A stretch of DNA of 7,858 nucleotides from Prevotellaceae bacterium (GCA_031290755.1 JAITMY010000135.1:1-7858), one strand, 5' to 3'. Shown: positions 1 to 7,143, numbered from the stretch's first letter. The notes: generated by a model not told the origin, from the sequence alone. Numbers and translations are program-made.

Positions 1-363
1 CATGGCGTTGCGTATGGAGGAAAGCTCGCCCACCATGATTTCGCGCTTGATTTCCAAGCCCACGGAGAAGAAGAAAATGACCATCAGGGCGCTGTTGACC
101 CACTCCCCTACCGTGTGGAGGGGAAGGAACATCGCGCTGAAGTTGAACGTCAGCGTAAAGTCTTTGCTCCAAAACTCATGCAGCCCGTGCAGCGCTGGTA
201 TGTTCGCCGACGCAATGGCCACCGCCGTGAAGATAAGCAGCAAAATACCCCCTATGGTTTGCTGCCGCATGAACTTGTAAAACGGAGTAATAATAGTCTT
301 TGCGCTGCGGTTTTGCTTGAGTACCCTTCTTGCTTTGCGAAACGTCGATTTACTTTTACTCAT
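1..363 (-). CDS. nhaA: Na+/H+ antiporter NhaA, N-terminal part (runs off the left edge)
   Basis: Reading the minus strand from the ATG at 361-363 gives 121 codons without a stop up to base 1. NhaA is an inner-membrane antiporter that expels Na+ in exchange for H+ and so controls internal pH and sodium. A first membrane segment of the NhaA type (GGILLLIFTAVAIASANIP, residues 38-56) follows a basic, Ser/Lys/Arg-rich N-terminus of about 35 residues. The second segment ends in the family signature VGLEIKREIMVGELSS (101-116), compared with VGLEVKREL in E. coli NhaA. The catalytic aspartates of later helices lie outside the window. The N-terminus is longer than in E. coli NhaA; Met32 (ATG at 268-270) is a possible alternative start. 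The gene follows the agmatinase gene by 66 bases of AT-rich sequence, in the same direction. I see no convincing promoter in that gap, so it may be read through from upstream. Family assignment is firm; the start is less so. Confidence 0.93.
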   Translation of the reverse strand, partial: MSKSKSTFRKARRVLKQNRSAKTIITPFYKFMRQQTIGGILLLIFTAVAIASANIPALHGLHEFWSKDFTLTFNFSAMFLPLHTVGEWVNSALMVIFFFSVGLEIKREIMVGELSSIRNAM

Positions 364-429
364 TGTCAATATTTTTACGTATTTTTTTTCAATAAACTAC
401 TTTCTGCCCTGTTTTTTGCGCCCCTGCGC

Positions 430-1476
430 TTACTGCTGCGCAAGCGGTGAGCAGATGCAGAAGCCGCAAAGCTTGTACAACATGCGTGCCCCCACTATCG
501 CATCCCACTCGCTACCGTCAGCGTCCGACGGCGCCACCTCGCAGAGGTCGAAGCCAACAATCGTGCGACCCGACTTCACCAGCTGCTTAATGAGGTAGCT
601 GGCCTGATGGAACGTAAGCCCGCCGGGCACCGGCGTCCCCGTGTTGGGGCAGCAGCCCGGCGATAGCCCGTCAATATCGAAGCTAATGTACACTTTTTGG
701 GGTAAATGCGCAAGTATTTTTTCACATAAAGAACTCCATGACATATTATTGAACTGGCAATCATGCAGATAGTAGTCATCAAATTGTTGTATGCGGGGGT
801 CGGAGGCTGCCATATCGTGCTCATCCTTGCACAAATCGCGAATGCCCACCTGAACCAGCTTGCTCACCGAGGGCACGTGCTTCAGAACGTTGTACATGAT
901 GGAGGCATGTGAAAACTCAAAGCCCTCGTAGGCTTGGCGCAGGTCAGCGTGCGCATCAATATGTAGTATGCCAAATGCTTCGTGGTGCTCGCCCAAGGCC
1001 TGAATGAAGCCAAAGGGTGTGCTGTGGTCGCCGCCCACCAGCCCCACCCGCTTGCCCTGCTCCAGCTGCTGCTTGGTTTGCCGGTGCACCCATGCGTTCA
1101 GCGCTGCGGAGGCCGTGTTGACCTCTTCGAGCCACTGGCTCAGCGAGGGGTCGCGCTCGTCTATGCCGACCTTCAGCTGCGCTATAACTCCTTCGACCTT
1201 GGCGCGGGTTAGCTGGCTCAAGCGGCCCACGGTGCCTTCTTCCGGCAGCGTTCCGATGCCCTGCGCCCACGCTTCGCCGTTGTCTAAGTCGAAGAGGTCA
1301 ACCTGCGAGGAGGCGTCGAGTATGGCCTGCGGGCCTTGGGCAGCGCCGGCTCTGTACGAGGTGGTGGCATCCCAGGGGACGGACAGCAGCAGCAGCGCAT
1401 CGCCGCCCTCCCTTGGTGGGAGGGCAAAGTAGCAACCGTTGGGTATGCCGATGCTGTTCGGGTTGAAGGTGGCCAT
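430..1476 (-). CDS. speB: Agmatinase-family ureohydrolase
   Basis: A 348-residue member of the arginase/agmatinase/formimidoylglutamase superfamily, binuclear Mn enzymes that hydrolyse guanidino compounds to release urea (or formamide). The metal-binding signatures are all present: GGDHS (148-152, His151), DAHAD (174-178, Asp174, His176, Asp178) and SFDIDG (265-270, Asp267, Asp269), plus the glutamate of DLCEVAP (Glu313) that matches the substrate-binding Glu of arginases. The block CPNTGTPVPGG (276-286) and the SHAS motif (189-192) fit the agmatinase-like branch better than true arginases. Agmatine to putrescine plus urea is therefore the likeliest reaction, in the cytoplasm, but the substrate is inferred and formimidoylglutamate or another guanidino acid is possible. 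It starts 10 bases after the typA stop, so it is almost certainly co-transcribed with typA. Oddities are ten cysteines, including a C-terminal CGFCIC at 337-342, and an AT-rich patch covering about residues 229-263. Confidence 0.88.
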   Translation of the reverse strand: MATFNPNSIGIPNGCYFALPPREGGDALLLLSVPWDATTSYRAGAAQGPQAILDASSQVDLFDLDNGEAWAQGIGTLPEEGTVGRLSQLTRAKVEGVIAQLKVGIDERDPSLSQWLEEVNTASAALNAWVHRQTKQQLEQGKRVGLVGGDHSTPFGFIQALGEHHEAFGILHIDAHADLRQAYEGFEFSHASIMYNVLKHVPSVSKLVQVGIRDLCKDEHDMAASDPRIQQFDDYYLHDCQFNNMSWSSLCEKILAHLPQKVYISFDIDGLSPGCCPNTGTPVPGGLTFHQASYLIKQLVKSGRTIVGFDLCEVAPSDADGSEWDAIVGARMLYKLCGFCICSPLAQQ

Positions 1477-1486
1477 GCGCAGGCTG

Positions 1487-3295
1487 CTATTCGTTTTTGG
1501 ACTTCCGCTTCCGGTCGTTTTCGTTGAGCAGGATTTTACGCATACGAATGGACTTGGGCGTCAGCTCTACATACTCGTCTTCCTGAATGTACTCCAGCGT
1601 TTCCTCCAGCGAAAAGATGGTGGCCGGGGTGATGTTAGCCTTGTCGTCGGTGCCGGAGGCGCGCACGTTGGTAAGCTTTTTGCTCTTGCAAACGTTGATG
1701 GTGAGGTCTTCGCTGCGGGTGTGCTCGCCCACCACCTGCCCGCTGTACACTTCCTCCTGCGGGTTGATAAAGAAGCGCCCCTTGTCCTGTAGCTTGTCGA
1801 TGGCGTAGGCAAAGGCGGTGCCGGTTTCGGAGGTTACCAGCGAGCCGTTGACGCGCATTTCGATGTCGCCCTTGTAGGGTTCGTAGGCCTTGAAGCGGTG
1901 CGCCATGATGGCCTCGCCCTGCGTGGCGGTGAGCATGTTGCTGCGCAGCCCAATGAGGCCACGCGACGGGATGTCGAACTCCAGCCGGCTGCGGTCGCCC
2001 ACGGTGTTGACGTTGTGCAGCATCCCCTTGCGGCGGGTTACCATGTCAATCACCTTGCTGGCCAGCTCTTCGGGCACGTCCACCGTCAGCGCCTCCACCG
2101 GCTCGCAGCGCTGCCCGTCCACCTCTTTTATGATCACCTTGGGCTGCCCCACCTGAAACTCGTAGCCCTCGCGGCGCATGGTTTCGATGAGCACGCTGAG
2201 GTGCAAAATGCCGCGGCCATACACCACGAAGCGGTCGGCGCTGTCGCCCGCCTCCACGCGCAGGGCGAGGTTTTTCTCCAGCTCGCGGTCGAGCCTGTCC
2301 CTGATGTGGCGCGAGGTTACGTACTTTCCTTCTTTTCCGAAAAACGGCGAATCGTTGATGGTAAACAGCATACTCATCGTCGGCTCGTCCACCGCAATGG
2401 TGGGCAGCGCCTCGGGGTGTTCGGGGTCGGCCACCGTGTCGCCAATGTCAAAGCCCTCAATGCCCACCATAGCGCAGATGTCGCCGCACTTCACCTCGTC
2501 CACCTTCACCTTTTCCAAGCCGTCGAACACCATCAGCTCCTTAATGCGGTTGCGCACCACCGTGCCGTCGCGCTTCACCAGCGCCACGGCAGAGGCGGGT
2601 CGGAACGCGCCACGCGCCACGCGCCCCACGGCGATGCGCCCCACGTAGCTGGAGTATTCGAGCGAGGTAATCAGCATCTGCGGCGTCCCCTCCACCACAG
2701 GCGGCGCGGGGATTTCCTCAAGTATGCAGTCGAGCAGCACGGTGATGTCGGTGGTTGGCTTGCGCCAGTCAGCGCTCATCCAGCCTTGCTTTGCGCTGCC
2801 GTAGATGGTTTTGAAGTCGAGCTGGTTGTCGTTGGCGCTGAGCGCAAACATCAGGTCGAACACCTGCTCCTGCACGTAGTCGGGGCGGCAATTGGGCTTG
2901 TCCACCTTGTTGATGACAAGGATGGGCTTTTTGCCCAGCGCCAGCGCCTTTTGCAGCACAAAGCGGGTTTGCGGCATGGTGCCCTCAAAGGCATCTACGA
3001 TGAGCAGCACGCCGTCGCTCATGTTGAGCACGCGCTCCACCTCGCCGCCAAAATCGGCGTGCCCCGGTGTGTCTATCACGTTAATTTTTACGCCCTTATA
3101 CACTACCGACACGTTCTTGGCAAGGATGGTGATGCCGCGCTCGCGCTCAAGGTCGTTGCTGTCCATGATAAGCTCACCCTGCTTGTCGGCCTCGCGCTGC
3201 GCCTTGCCGGTCAGAATGATTTTGTCCACCAGCGTTGTTTTCCCGTGGTCAACGTGCGCAATGATAGCGATGTTGCGAATGTCTGTTTTACCCAT
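1487..3295 (-). CDS. typA: Translational GTPase TypA/BipA
   Basis: A 602-residue ribosome-binding GTPase of the EF-G family, the usual length for TypA/BipA. BipA binds the 70S ribosome, is linked to assembly of the 50S subunit, and matters under cold and other stress. The GTPase motifs are clear: P-loop AHVDHGKT (13-20), RGITI in switch I (53-57), DTPGH (75-79), NKVD (129-132) and GSAK (166-169). A beta-barrel domain II follows at about 205-290, then EF-G III-like (about 305-385) and V-like (about 395-475) domains with PSRGLIGLRS (443-452). The BipA-specific C-terminal domain contains GEHTRSEDLTINV (523-535) and LTNVRASGTDD (541-551), loops that separate BipA from EF-G and LepA. The tail is highly basic. 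The start at MGKTDIRNIAII matches the family. It lies 58 bases after the symporter stop, with a small hairpin in the leader, and its stop is 10 bases before the agmatinase start. Confidence 0.97.
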   Translation of the reverse strand: MGKTDIRNIAIIAHVDHGKTTLVDKIILTGKAQREADKQGELIMDSNDLERERGITILAKNVSVVYKGVKINVIDTPGHADFGGEVERVLNMSDGVLLIVDAFEGTMPQTRFVLQKALALGKKPILVINKVDKPNCRPDYVQEQVFDLMFALSANDNQLDFKTIYGSAKQGWMSADWRKPTTDITVLLDCILEEIPAPPVVEGTPQMLITSLEYSSYVGRIAVGRVARGAFRPASAVALVKRDGTVVRNRIKELMVFDGLEKVKVDEVKCGDICAMVGIEGFDIGDTVADPEHPEALPTIAVDEPTMSMLFTINDSPFFGKEGKYVTSRHIRDRLDRELEKNLALRVEAGDSADRFVVYGRGILHLSVLIETMRREGYEFQVGQPKVIIKEVDGQRCEPVEALTVDVPEELASKVIDMVTRRKGMLHNVNTVGDRSRLEFDIPSRGLIGLRSNMLTATQGEAIMAHRFKAYEPYKGDIEMRVNGSLVTSETGTAFAYAIDKLQDKGRFFINPQEEVYSGQVVGEHTRSEDLTINVCKSKKLTNVRASGTDDKANITPATIFSLEETLEYIQEDEYVELTPKSIRMRKILLNENDRKRKSKNE

Positions 3296-3303
3296 TTGTT
3301 AGT

Positions 3304-3320
3304 GCTACCTGCGTGGTAGC
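3304..3320 (-). promoter_or_regulatory. Hairpin in the typA leader
   Basis: On the transcribed strand GCTACC-ACGCA-GGTAGC forms a perfect 6-bp stem with a 5-base loop, ending 8 bases before the typA ATG. It is preceded, not followed, by an A-rich stretch, so it does not read as a terminator for the upstream symporter gene. On the plus strand a T-rich tail follows, but no plus-strand gene is seen that it could terminate. A structure this close to the start could affect ribosome entry on typA. That role is inference; a 6-bp stem may also arise by chance. Confidence 0.3.
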
Positions 3321-3353
3321 TTTGTTTGTTTTAAATATGAAGCGCTCGGCAGC

Positions 3354-5222
3354 CTACCAGAAGACGGCGTACAGCACAATGATGATGACACATATCCCCA
3401 TGCCGCCCAGCATGAAGGTTTTGTCGGTTTTGAACAGCGCTCCGTCAAGCTGGTACGCCTTGTCGTCCCTCGTGCCGCTTTTGGCATTGGTGAACATGAT
3501 GACGGACAGGAACGCGAGCAGGGCTGCCATTACGAATATGGCCTCAAAGCCGTAGTTGCTCAGCGGGCCTGAGAAGAGGATGCCCAGCAGGAAGCACGCC
3601 ACCGCGCCGGCAGCAAAGCCGCAGGCCACCTTCTTCGTGCTGCCCTTGGCGCTCACCGCATCGGTAATCTGGTGCGTTTTGTCGGTTAGCGAAACGGTTA
3701 CCGCAATGGCGATAAGGCACATGCACACGTAGCCCATGCGCAGCAGGAAGGGCAAGTCCGGGAGGCCTACCTTAAAGGCAATGCCAAGGGGGATGGTGAA
3801 AATGGCCGTCCACAAGGCGGCGCGGTTGGTGGCCTTTTTCCAAAGTAGCCCCATGCCGAACACAATCACCACGCCCGGGTAGATGAAGCCCGTGTACTCC
3901 TGAATGTACTGGAACGCTTGGTCGAGGCCGCCCAGCAGGGGTTTGGCTGCAAACATAGCGATAATCAGCGCCACCAGCGCGGTGAGGCGCCCCACGCGCA
4001 CCAGCTGCTTTTGGCTGGCGGTTTTATTTATCAGCGTGTTGTAGATGTCCATCGTGAAAATGGTGGAGGTGCTGTTGAGCATTGAGGCCAGCGACGACAC
4101 GATGGCGGCCACCAGCGCAGCGAAGGCCAGCCCCCTGATGCCGACAGGCGCGAAGTTGGCCATGAGCCACGGGTAGGCGTGGTCGGCCTTGGCAATGGAG
4201 CCTATAATTTCGCTGTTGCCCAAGTAGGCCACAGCGCTGGCTTTCAGCTCGGGGTTGGCAAAGAGCATGTAGGCCGTTATGCCCGGCACCACCACGATGA
4301 TGGGGATTAAAATTTTCAGGTAGCCTGCAAAGATTAGGCCACGCTTGGCCTCCTTCTGGCTCTTGGCGGCAAGGCCTTTTTGAATGATGTACTGGTTGAA
4401 GCCCCAGTACCCCAAGTTGGTGAGCCACATAGCGCCGAAGATTACGGCCAGCCCCGGAATATCCTTAAAAATATCGAACACCTGCCCGTCTTCCGTCAGC
4501 TCCGTGCCCTTTTTGATAATCATGTGGAAGTGCGAGGTATCGTTTTCCGTGCAAAACGCCAGCAGCCTTTGGAAGCCGTCCACCACGCTGCCGCCGCCCA
4601 CCGCGTTGAGCGCACAGAAGGCCGTGATGAGGCCGCCGCCCACGAGGAAAATAACTTGCAGCACATCCGTCCACGCCACGGCCTTCAGGCCGCCGTAGAT
4701 GGAGTAAACGCCGGAAAAAGCCAGCAGCCCAACTACGCCGTACATCACCGGCACGCCAAGTACCATGTTCATGGCCAGCGCCCCCAGCCACGCCACCGAG
4801 GTGAGGTTGACAAACACGTACACCAGCAGCCAGAAGAACGAGAAGAAGAAGCTCACCCCCTTGCCGTACCTTTCCTTGGCCAGCTGGGGGATGGTGTAGA
4901 TATTTTTTTCGAGCATGAGCGGCAGCAGGAACTTCGCCACCAGAATGAGGGTTATGGCCGCCAGCCACTCGTAGGCGGCAATGGCCAGCCCTATGCGGTA
5001 GCCGGAGCCGGACATGCCGATGAAGTGCTCGGCTGAAATGTTCGCCGCAATCAGCGACGCGCCAATAGCCCACCACGTGAGCGTTCCCCCGGCCAAGAAG
5101 TAGTCCTTGGTGGTTTTTTCCTCGCCCTTTTTCGAGCGCGATAGCCATAAGCCCAGCGCCACTATCAGCACGGCGTAGGCTATAAAGATAGCGTAGTCAA
5201 GCGGTGTAAATCCTGCGTTCAT
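3354..5222 (-). CDS. sglT: Sodium/glucose-galactose symporter (SSS family, vSGLT type)
   Basis: A 622-residue, highly hydrophobic inner-membrane protein with about 14-16 predicted helices. Long stretches closely resemble the Vibrio sodium/galactose transporter vSGLT: NISAEHFIGMSGSGYRIGLA (61-80), IYGGLKAV (175-182), YWGFNQYII (272-280), AAIVSSLASMLNS (372-384) and AFQYIQEYTG (436-445). By alignment from memory, sugar-contact positions of vSGLT are kept as Asn61, Glu85, Asn269, Lys303 and Gln441, the inner gate tyrosine as Tyr272, and the Na2-site serines as Ser376 and Ser377. The position of vSGLT Gln69 is His66 here, as in human SGLT1 (His83). It should therefore import glucose or galactose with Na+; which sugar is preferred is unclear. 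The protein is longer than vSGLT, with an enlarged loop at about 225-255 and extra C-terminal sequence. It starts 11 bases after the galM stop, so the two form an operon. The ATG at 5220-5222 gives a normal family N-terminus. Confidence 0.94.
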   Translation of the reverse strand: MNAGFTPLDYAIFIAYAVLIVALGLWLSRSKKGEEKTTKDYFLAGGTLTWWAIGASLIAANISAEHFIGMSGSGYRIGLAIAAYEWLAAITLILVAKFLLPLMLEKNIYTIPQLAKERYGKGVSFFFSFFWLLVYVFVNLTSVAWLGALAMNMVLGVPVMYGVVGLLAFSGVYSIYGGLKAVAWTDVLQVIFLVGGGLITAFCALNAVGGGSVVDGFQRLLAFCTENDTSHFHMIIKKGTELTEDGQVFDIFKDIPGLAVIFGAMWLTNLGYWGFNQYIIQKGLAAKSQKEAKRGLIFAGYLKILIPIIVVVPGITAYMLFANPELKASAVAYLGNSEIIGSIAKADHAYPWLMANFAPVGIRGLAFAALVAAIVSSLASMLNSTSTIFTMDIYNTLINKTASQKQLVRVGRLTALVALIIAMFAAKPLLGGLDQAFQYIQEYTGFIYPGVVIVFGMGLLWKKATNRAALWTAIFTIPLGIAFKVGLPDLPFLLRMGYVCMCLIAIAVTVSLTDKTHQITDAVSAKGSTKKVACGFAAGAVACFLLGILFSGPLSNYGFEAIFVMAALLAFLSVIMFTNAKSGTRDDKAYQLDGALFKTDKTFMLGGMGICVIIIVLYAVFW

Positions 5223-5233
5223 AGTATTTTTTG

Positions 5234-6382
5234 TTATTTGGTGGAAAATTTATAAATGGTTTCGCTAACGTAAGTTTCCTCCGGCCTCAGCACGGTGGTT
5301 GGAAAGGCGGGCTGGTTGGGCGAGTCGGGGAAGTGCTGGGTTTCGAGGCAGAAGCCGTAGCGGTGCGCGAACGGTACGCTATCGGCGCCCGTAAGGCTAC
5401 CGTCCAAGAAGTTGCCGGAGTAGAGCTGCACGCCCGGCTCGGTGGTGTAAACCTCCATAGCGCGACCGCTGACAGGCTCATACGCGGTGGCCGCCAAGCT
5501 GAGCTTGCCTTCGCTGGCGTTGAGCACCCAGTTGTGGTCGTAGCCGTGGCCGTGCTGTAGCTGCTCGTGGGCCTCGCCGATGTGGGCGCCAATGGCGTGC
5601 GGCTCGCGAAAGTCGAAGGGCGTCCCCGCCACCTCCGGCAGCCTACCGGTGGGGATAAGGCCTTCGCCCACCTCGGTGTACCTGTCGGCCAGAATGGTCA
5701 GCTCGTGCCCCAGCACATCGGGCGCCTTGCCCGCCGCAAGGTTGAAGTAGGTGTGGTTGGTGAGGTTGCAGAGCGTAGGCTTGTCGGTGGTGGCGCGGTA
5801 GCTTATTTTCAGCTCGTTGTCCTTGGTTAGGCGGTAGGCCACCTCCACTTGCAGGTTGCCCGGGTAGCCCTCCTCGCCGTCCTTGCTCAGGTAGCTCAGC
5901 AGGAGGCCAACGGCGCCGCTATCTTGCAGCGGGCGGGCGTCCCACACCACCTTGTCGAAACCTCTGGCGCCCCCGTGCAGGTGGTTCGCGCCGTCGTTGG
6001 CGGCAAGGGCGTACTCCTGCCCGTCGAGGGCAAAGCGTGCCCGGCCAATGCGGTTGCCGTAGCGCCCTATGGTGGCGCCAAAGTACGGGCATGCCTTCAG
6101 GTAGGCCTCGCTGCGGTAGCCCTCAAGCGAGGGGAAGCCCAGCGCAACGTTGCCCGCCACGCCGCTCCGGTCGGGGGTGCGCAGCTCCGTAACGGTGCCG
6201 CCGTAGGTGGCGACCTTGACCATCATGCCGTTCCCATTCGTGAGGGTGTACAGCGCCACCTCTTGCTCGCCGAGCTGCCCCCAGGGGGCCTTGGTGATTT
6301 CCATTTTGTCTGCATTTTTGTTGCCACACGAGCATACGCCAAGCGTTGCTGCTGTTGCTAAGGTTACTATTTTCCAGCTCAT
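5234..6382 (-). CDS. galM: Aldose 1-epimerase (galactose mutarotase), predicted lipoprotein
   Basis: A 382-residue mutarotase that interconverts alpha and beta anomers of aldoses such as galactose and glucose. The conserved active-site pieces are present: GRYGNRIG (106-113), NHLHGG (133-138, His136), LTNHTYFNL (207-215, His210), GYDHNW (280-285, Asp282) and CLETQHFPDSPNQ (345-357, with the catalytic-base glutamate Glu347). Unlike cytoplasmic GalM, the N-terminus is a lipoprotein signal: Lys4, a hydrophobic stretch, then VCSC with Cys17 as the likely lipidated residue (Cys15 is a less good candidate). The residues after it (GNKNADK) are not a strong surface-export signal, so a periplasm-facing location is most likely. 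It is the first gene of the operon with the sodium/sugar symporter, which suggests that it supplies the transported anomer before uptake. The start is supported by a promoter whose -7 box ends 29 bases upstream of the ATG. Confidence 0.94.
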   Translation of the reverse strand: MSWKIVTLATAATLGVCSCGNKNADKMEITKAPWGQLGEQEVALYTLTNGNGMMVKVATYGGTVTELRTPDRSGVAGNVALGFPSLEGYRSEAYLKACPYFGATIGRYGNRIGRARFALDGQEYALAANDGANHLHGGARGFDKVVWDARPLQDSGAVGLLLSYLSKDGEEGYPGNLQVEVAYRLTKDNELKISYRATTDKPTLCNLTNHTYFNLAAGKAPDVLGHELTILADRYTEVGEGLIPTGRLPEVAGTPFDFREPHAIGAHIGEAHEQLQHGHGYDHNWVLNASEGKLSLAATAYEPVSGRAMEVYTTEPGVQLYSGNFLDGSLTGADSVPFAHRYGFCLETQHFPDSPNQPAFPTTVLRPEETYVSETIYKFSTK

Positions 6383-6411
6383 ATATTTATATTTTTATAG
6401 CATAAGGGCAG

Positions 6412-6419
6412 CAAAGTTA
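6412..6419 (-). promoter_or_regulatory. Probable Bacteroidota promoter (-7 box) of galM
   Basis: On the minus strand TAACTTTG matches the Bacteroidota -7 consensus TAnnTTTG in full. It lies 29 bases before the galM ATG, leaving a short A/T-rich leader. No clean TTTG is seen at the -33 position, so the site may need an activator or use a weak -33 element. It would drive galM and the downstream symporter. Confidence 0.55.
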
Positions 6420-6424
6420 GTAAA

Positions 6425-6436
6425 GTTTCGTGAAAC
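6425..6436. promoter_or_regulatory. Small inverted repeat beside the galM promoter
   Basis: GTTTCGTGAAAC has 5-base arms (GTTTC/GAAAC) around a 2-base centre. It sits 5 bases upstream of the -7 box, within the interval where sigma factor and RNA polymerase bind. The position suits an operator for a sugar-responsive regulator, but no regulator gene is in the window and the arms are short, so this is a candidate only. Confidence 0.3.
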
Positions 6437-6472
6437 ACGCGCAACGCCGCCGAAATACAATATTTTTTTTGG

Positions 6473-7054
6473 TTAAATCTGCTGCCACCAAAGCCTTACC
6501 GCTGCTTTTTCAAGAACCAAGCGCCCAGCGCCAGCGTTGCCGCCGCTGCCACGGCGAGGCTTAGGCGGTAGCCCAGCCGAAAGCCTTCGGGGGGCTACGA
6601 GGATGTAGGCGATGACAACCATTGTCATGAACACCACGCCCACCAGCACCATCAGCAGAACGGTAAACACCCGCATGGCCTGCTTAAAGGCCGCCCCCAT
6701 GTACTTGCCGCCAAGCTCGGGCAGGCTGGCGCCGCCGCTGCGCAGCGACATCATGCCCGAAAAGTAGTCGTGCACCGCGCCGCCAAAGATGCTGCCGAGC
6801 ACTATCCACAGGAAGGCCACCGGCCCGTACATGGCGCCCATGACCGCCCCAAAAATGGGGCCAAGCCCCGCGATGTTGAGAAGCTGGATTAGGAACACCC
6901 GCCCCCAGCTCATGGGGACGTAGTCCACCCCGTCGGTGAGGGTGTAGGCGGGGGTGGGGCTGCTTTTGCTGGCCCCGAAAACGCGCTCCACAAAAGCGCC
7001 GTAAAGAAAGTAGCCACCGACAAGCAGCGCTACGGCAAGGCAAAATGTTATCAT
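6473..7054 (-). pseudogene. cstA: Carbon starvation protein CstA, internally deleted and frameshifted
   Basis: CstA proteins are multi-helix inner-membrane transporters linked to peptide or pyruvate uptake in starvation; Bacteroidota forms are around 475 residues. The first about 141 residues are normal: GGYFLYGAFVERVFG (13-27), DGVDYVPM (41-48), FLIQLLNIAGLGPIFGA (54-70) and GAVHDYFSGMMSLR (92-105). After VGVVF (138-142) the text jumps to MTMVVIAYILVAP (143-155), which resembles the extreme C-terminus of the family, so roughly 290 central residues are missing. Directly after this the frame breaks. The run of six C on the coding strand (6589-6594) yields a Pro/Arg-rich tail ending at 6473. 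Removing one C restores VAPEGFRLGYRLSLAV and a helix ending FLKKQR, with TAA at 6496-6498, like a true CstA C-terminus. The remnant cannot form the full helix bundle. An assembly artefact cannot be excluded. The start MITFCLAVALLVGGYFLYG fits the family. Confidence 0.85.
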
Positions 7055-7143
7055 AGCTGTATGGCGTAAGCGACGGGGGTAAAAGTATAAAAAAAATGGC
7101 TCGCCTTTCGGTTGATACCCCGTTTCTTCATTTGTGAAAAATG

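Noticed and set aside
364..429. A promoter for nhaA in the 66-base gap
   Set aside because: The gap is A/T-rich on the nhaA side, but no TAnnTTTG box with a -33 partner is present; TAGTTTAT is the nearest and is poor.
427..446. Inverted repeat at the end of the agmatinase-family gene as a terminator
   Set aside because: The 5-base arms CGCTT/AAGCG overlap the coding end and no T-run follows on the minus strand.
2..598. Three short overlapping plus-strand open frames at the left end
   Set aside because: The minus strand encodes an unmistakable NhaA N-terminus and the end of the agmatinase-family gene in the same bases.
1898..3319. A 473-codon plus-strand open frame opposite typA
   Set aside because: Its histidine- and arginine-rich translation has no recognisable domain and mirrors the codon bias of typA on the other strand. 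It is an antisense shadow.
4380..5036. A 218-codon plus-strand open frame opposite the symporter gene
   Set aside because: The low-complexity His/Gln/Glu-rich translation lacks any motif, and the minus strand encodes a clear transporter here.
7055..7143. Possible terminator or cstA promoter between the PD-(D/E)XK-like gene and cstA
   Set aside because: There is a run of eight T on the minus strand (7089-7096), but the preceding GGCGAGCC would need a 2-base loop. TACTTTTA misses the last base of the -7 consensus and has no -33 partner. Long arms ACGGGGGT/ACCCCGT are too far apart to trust.
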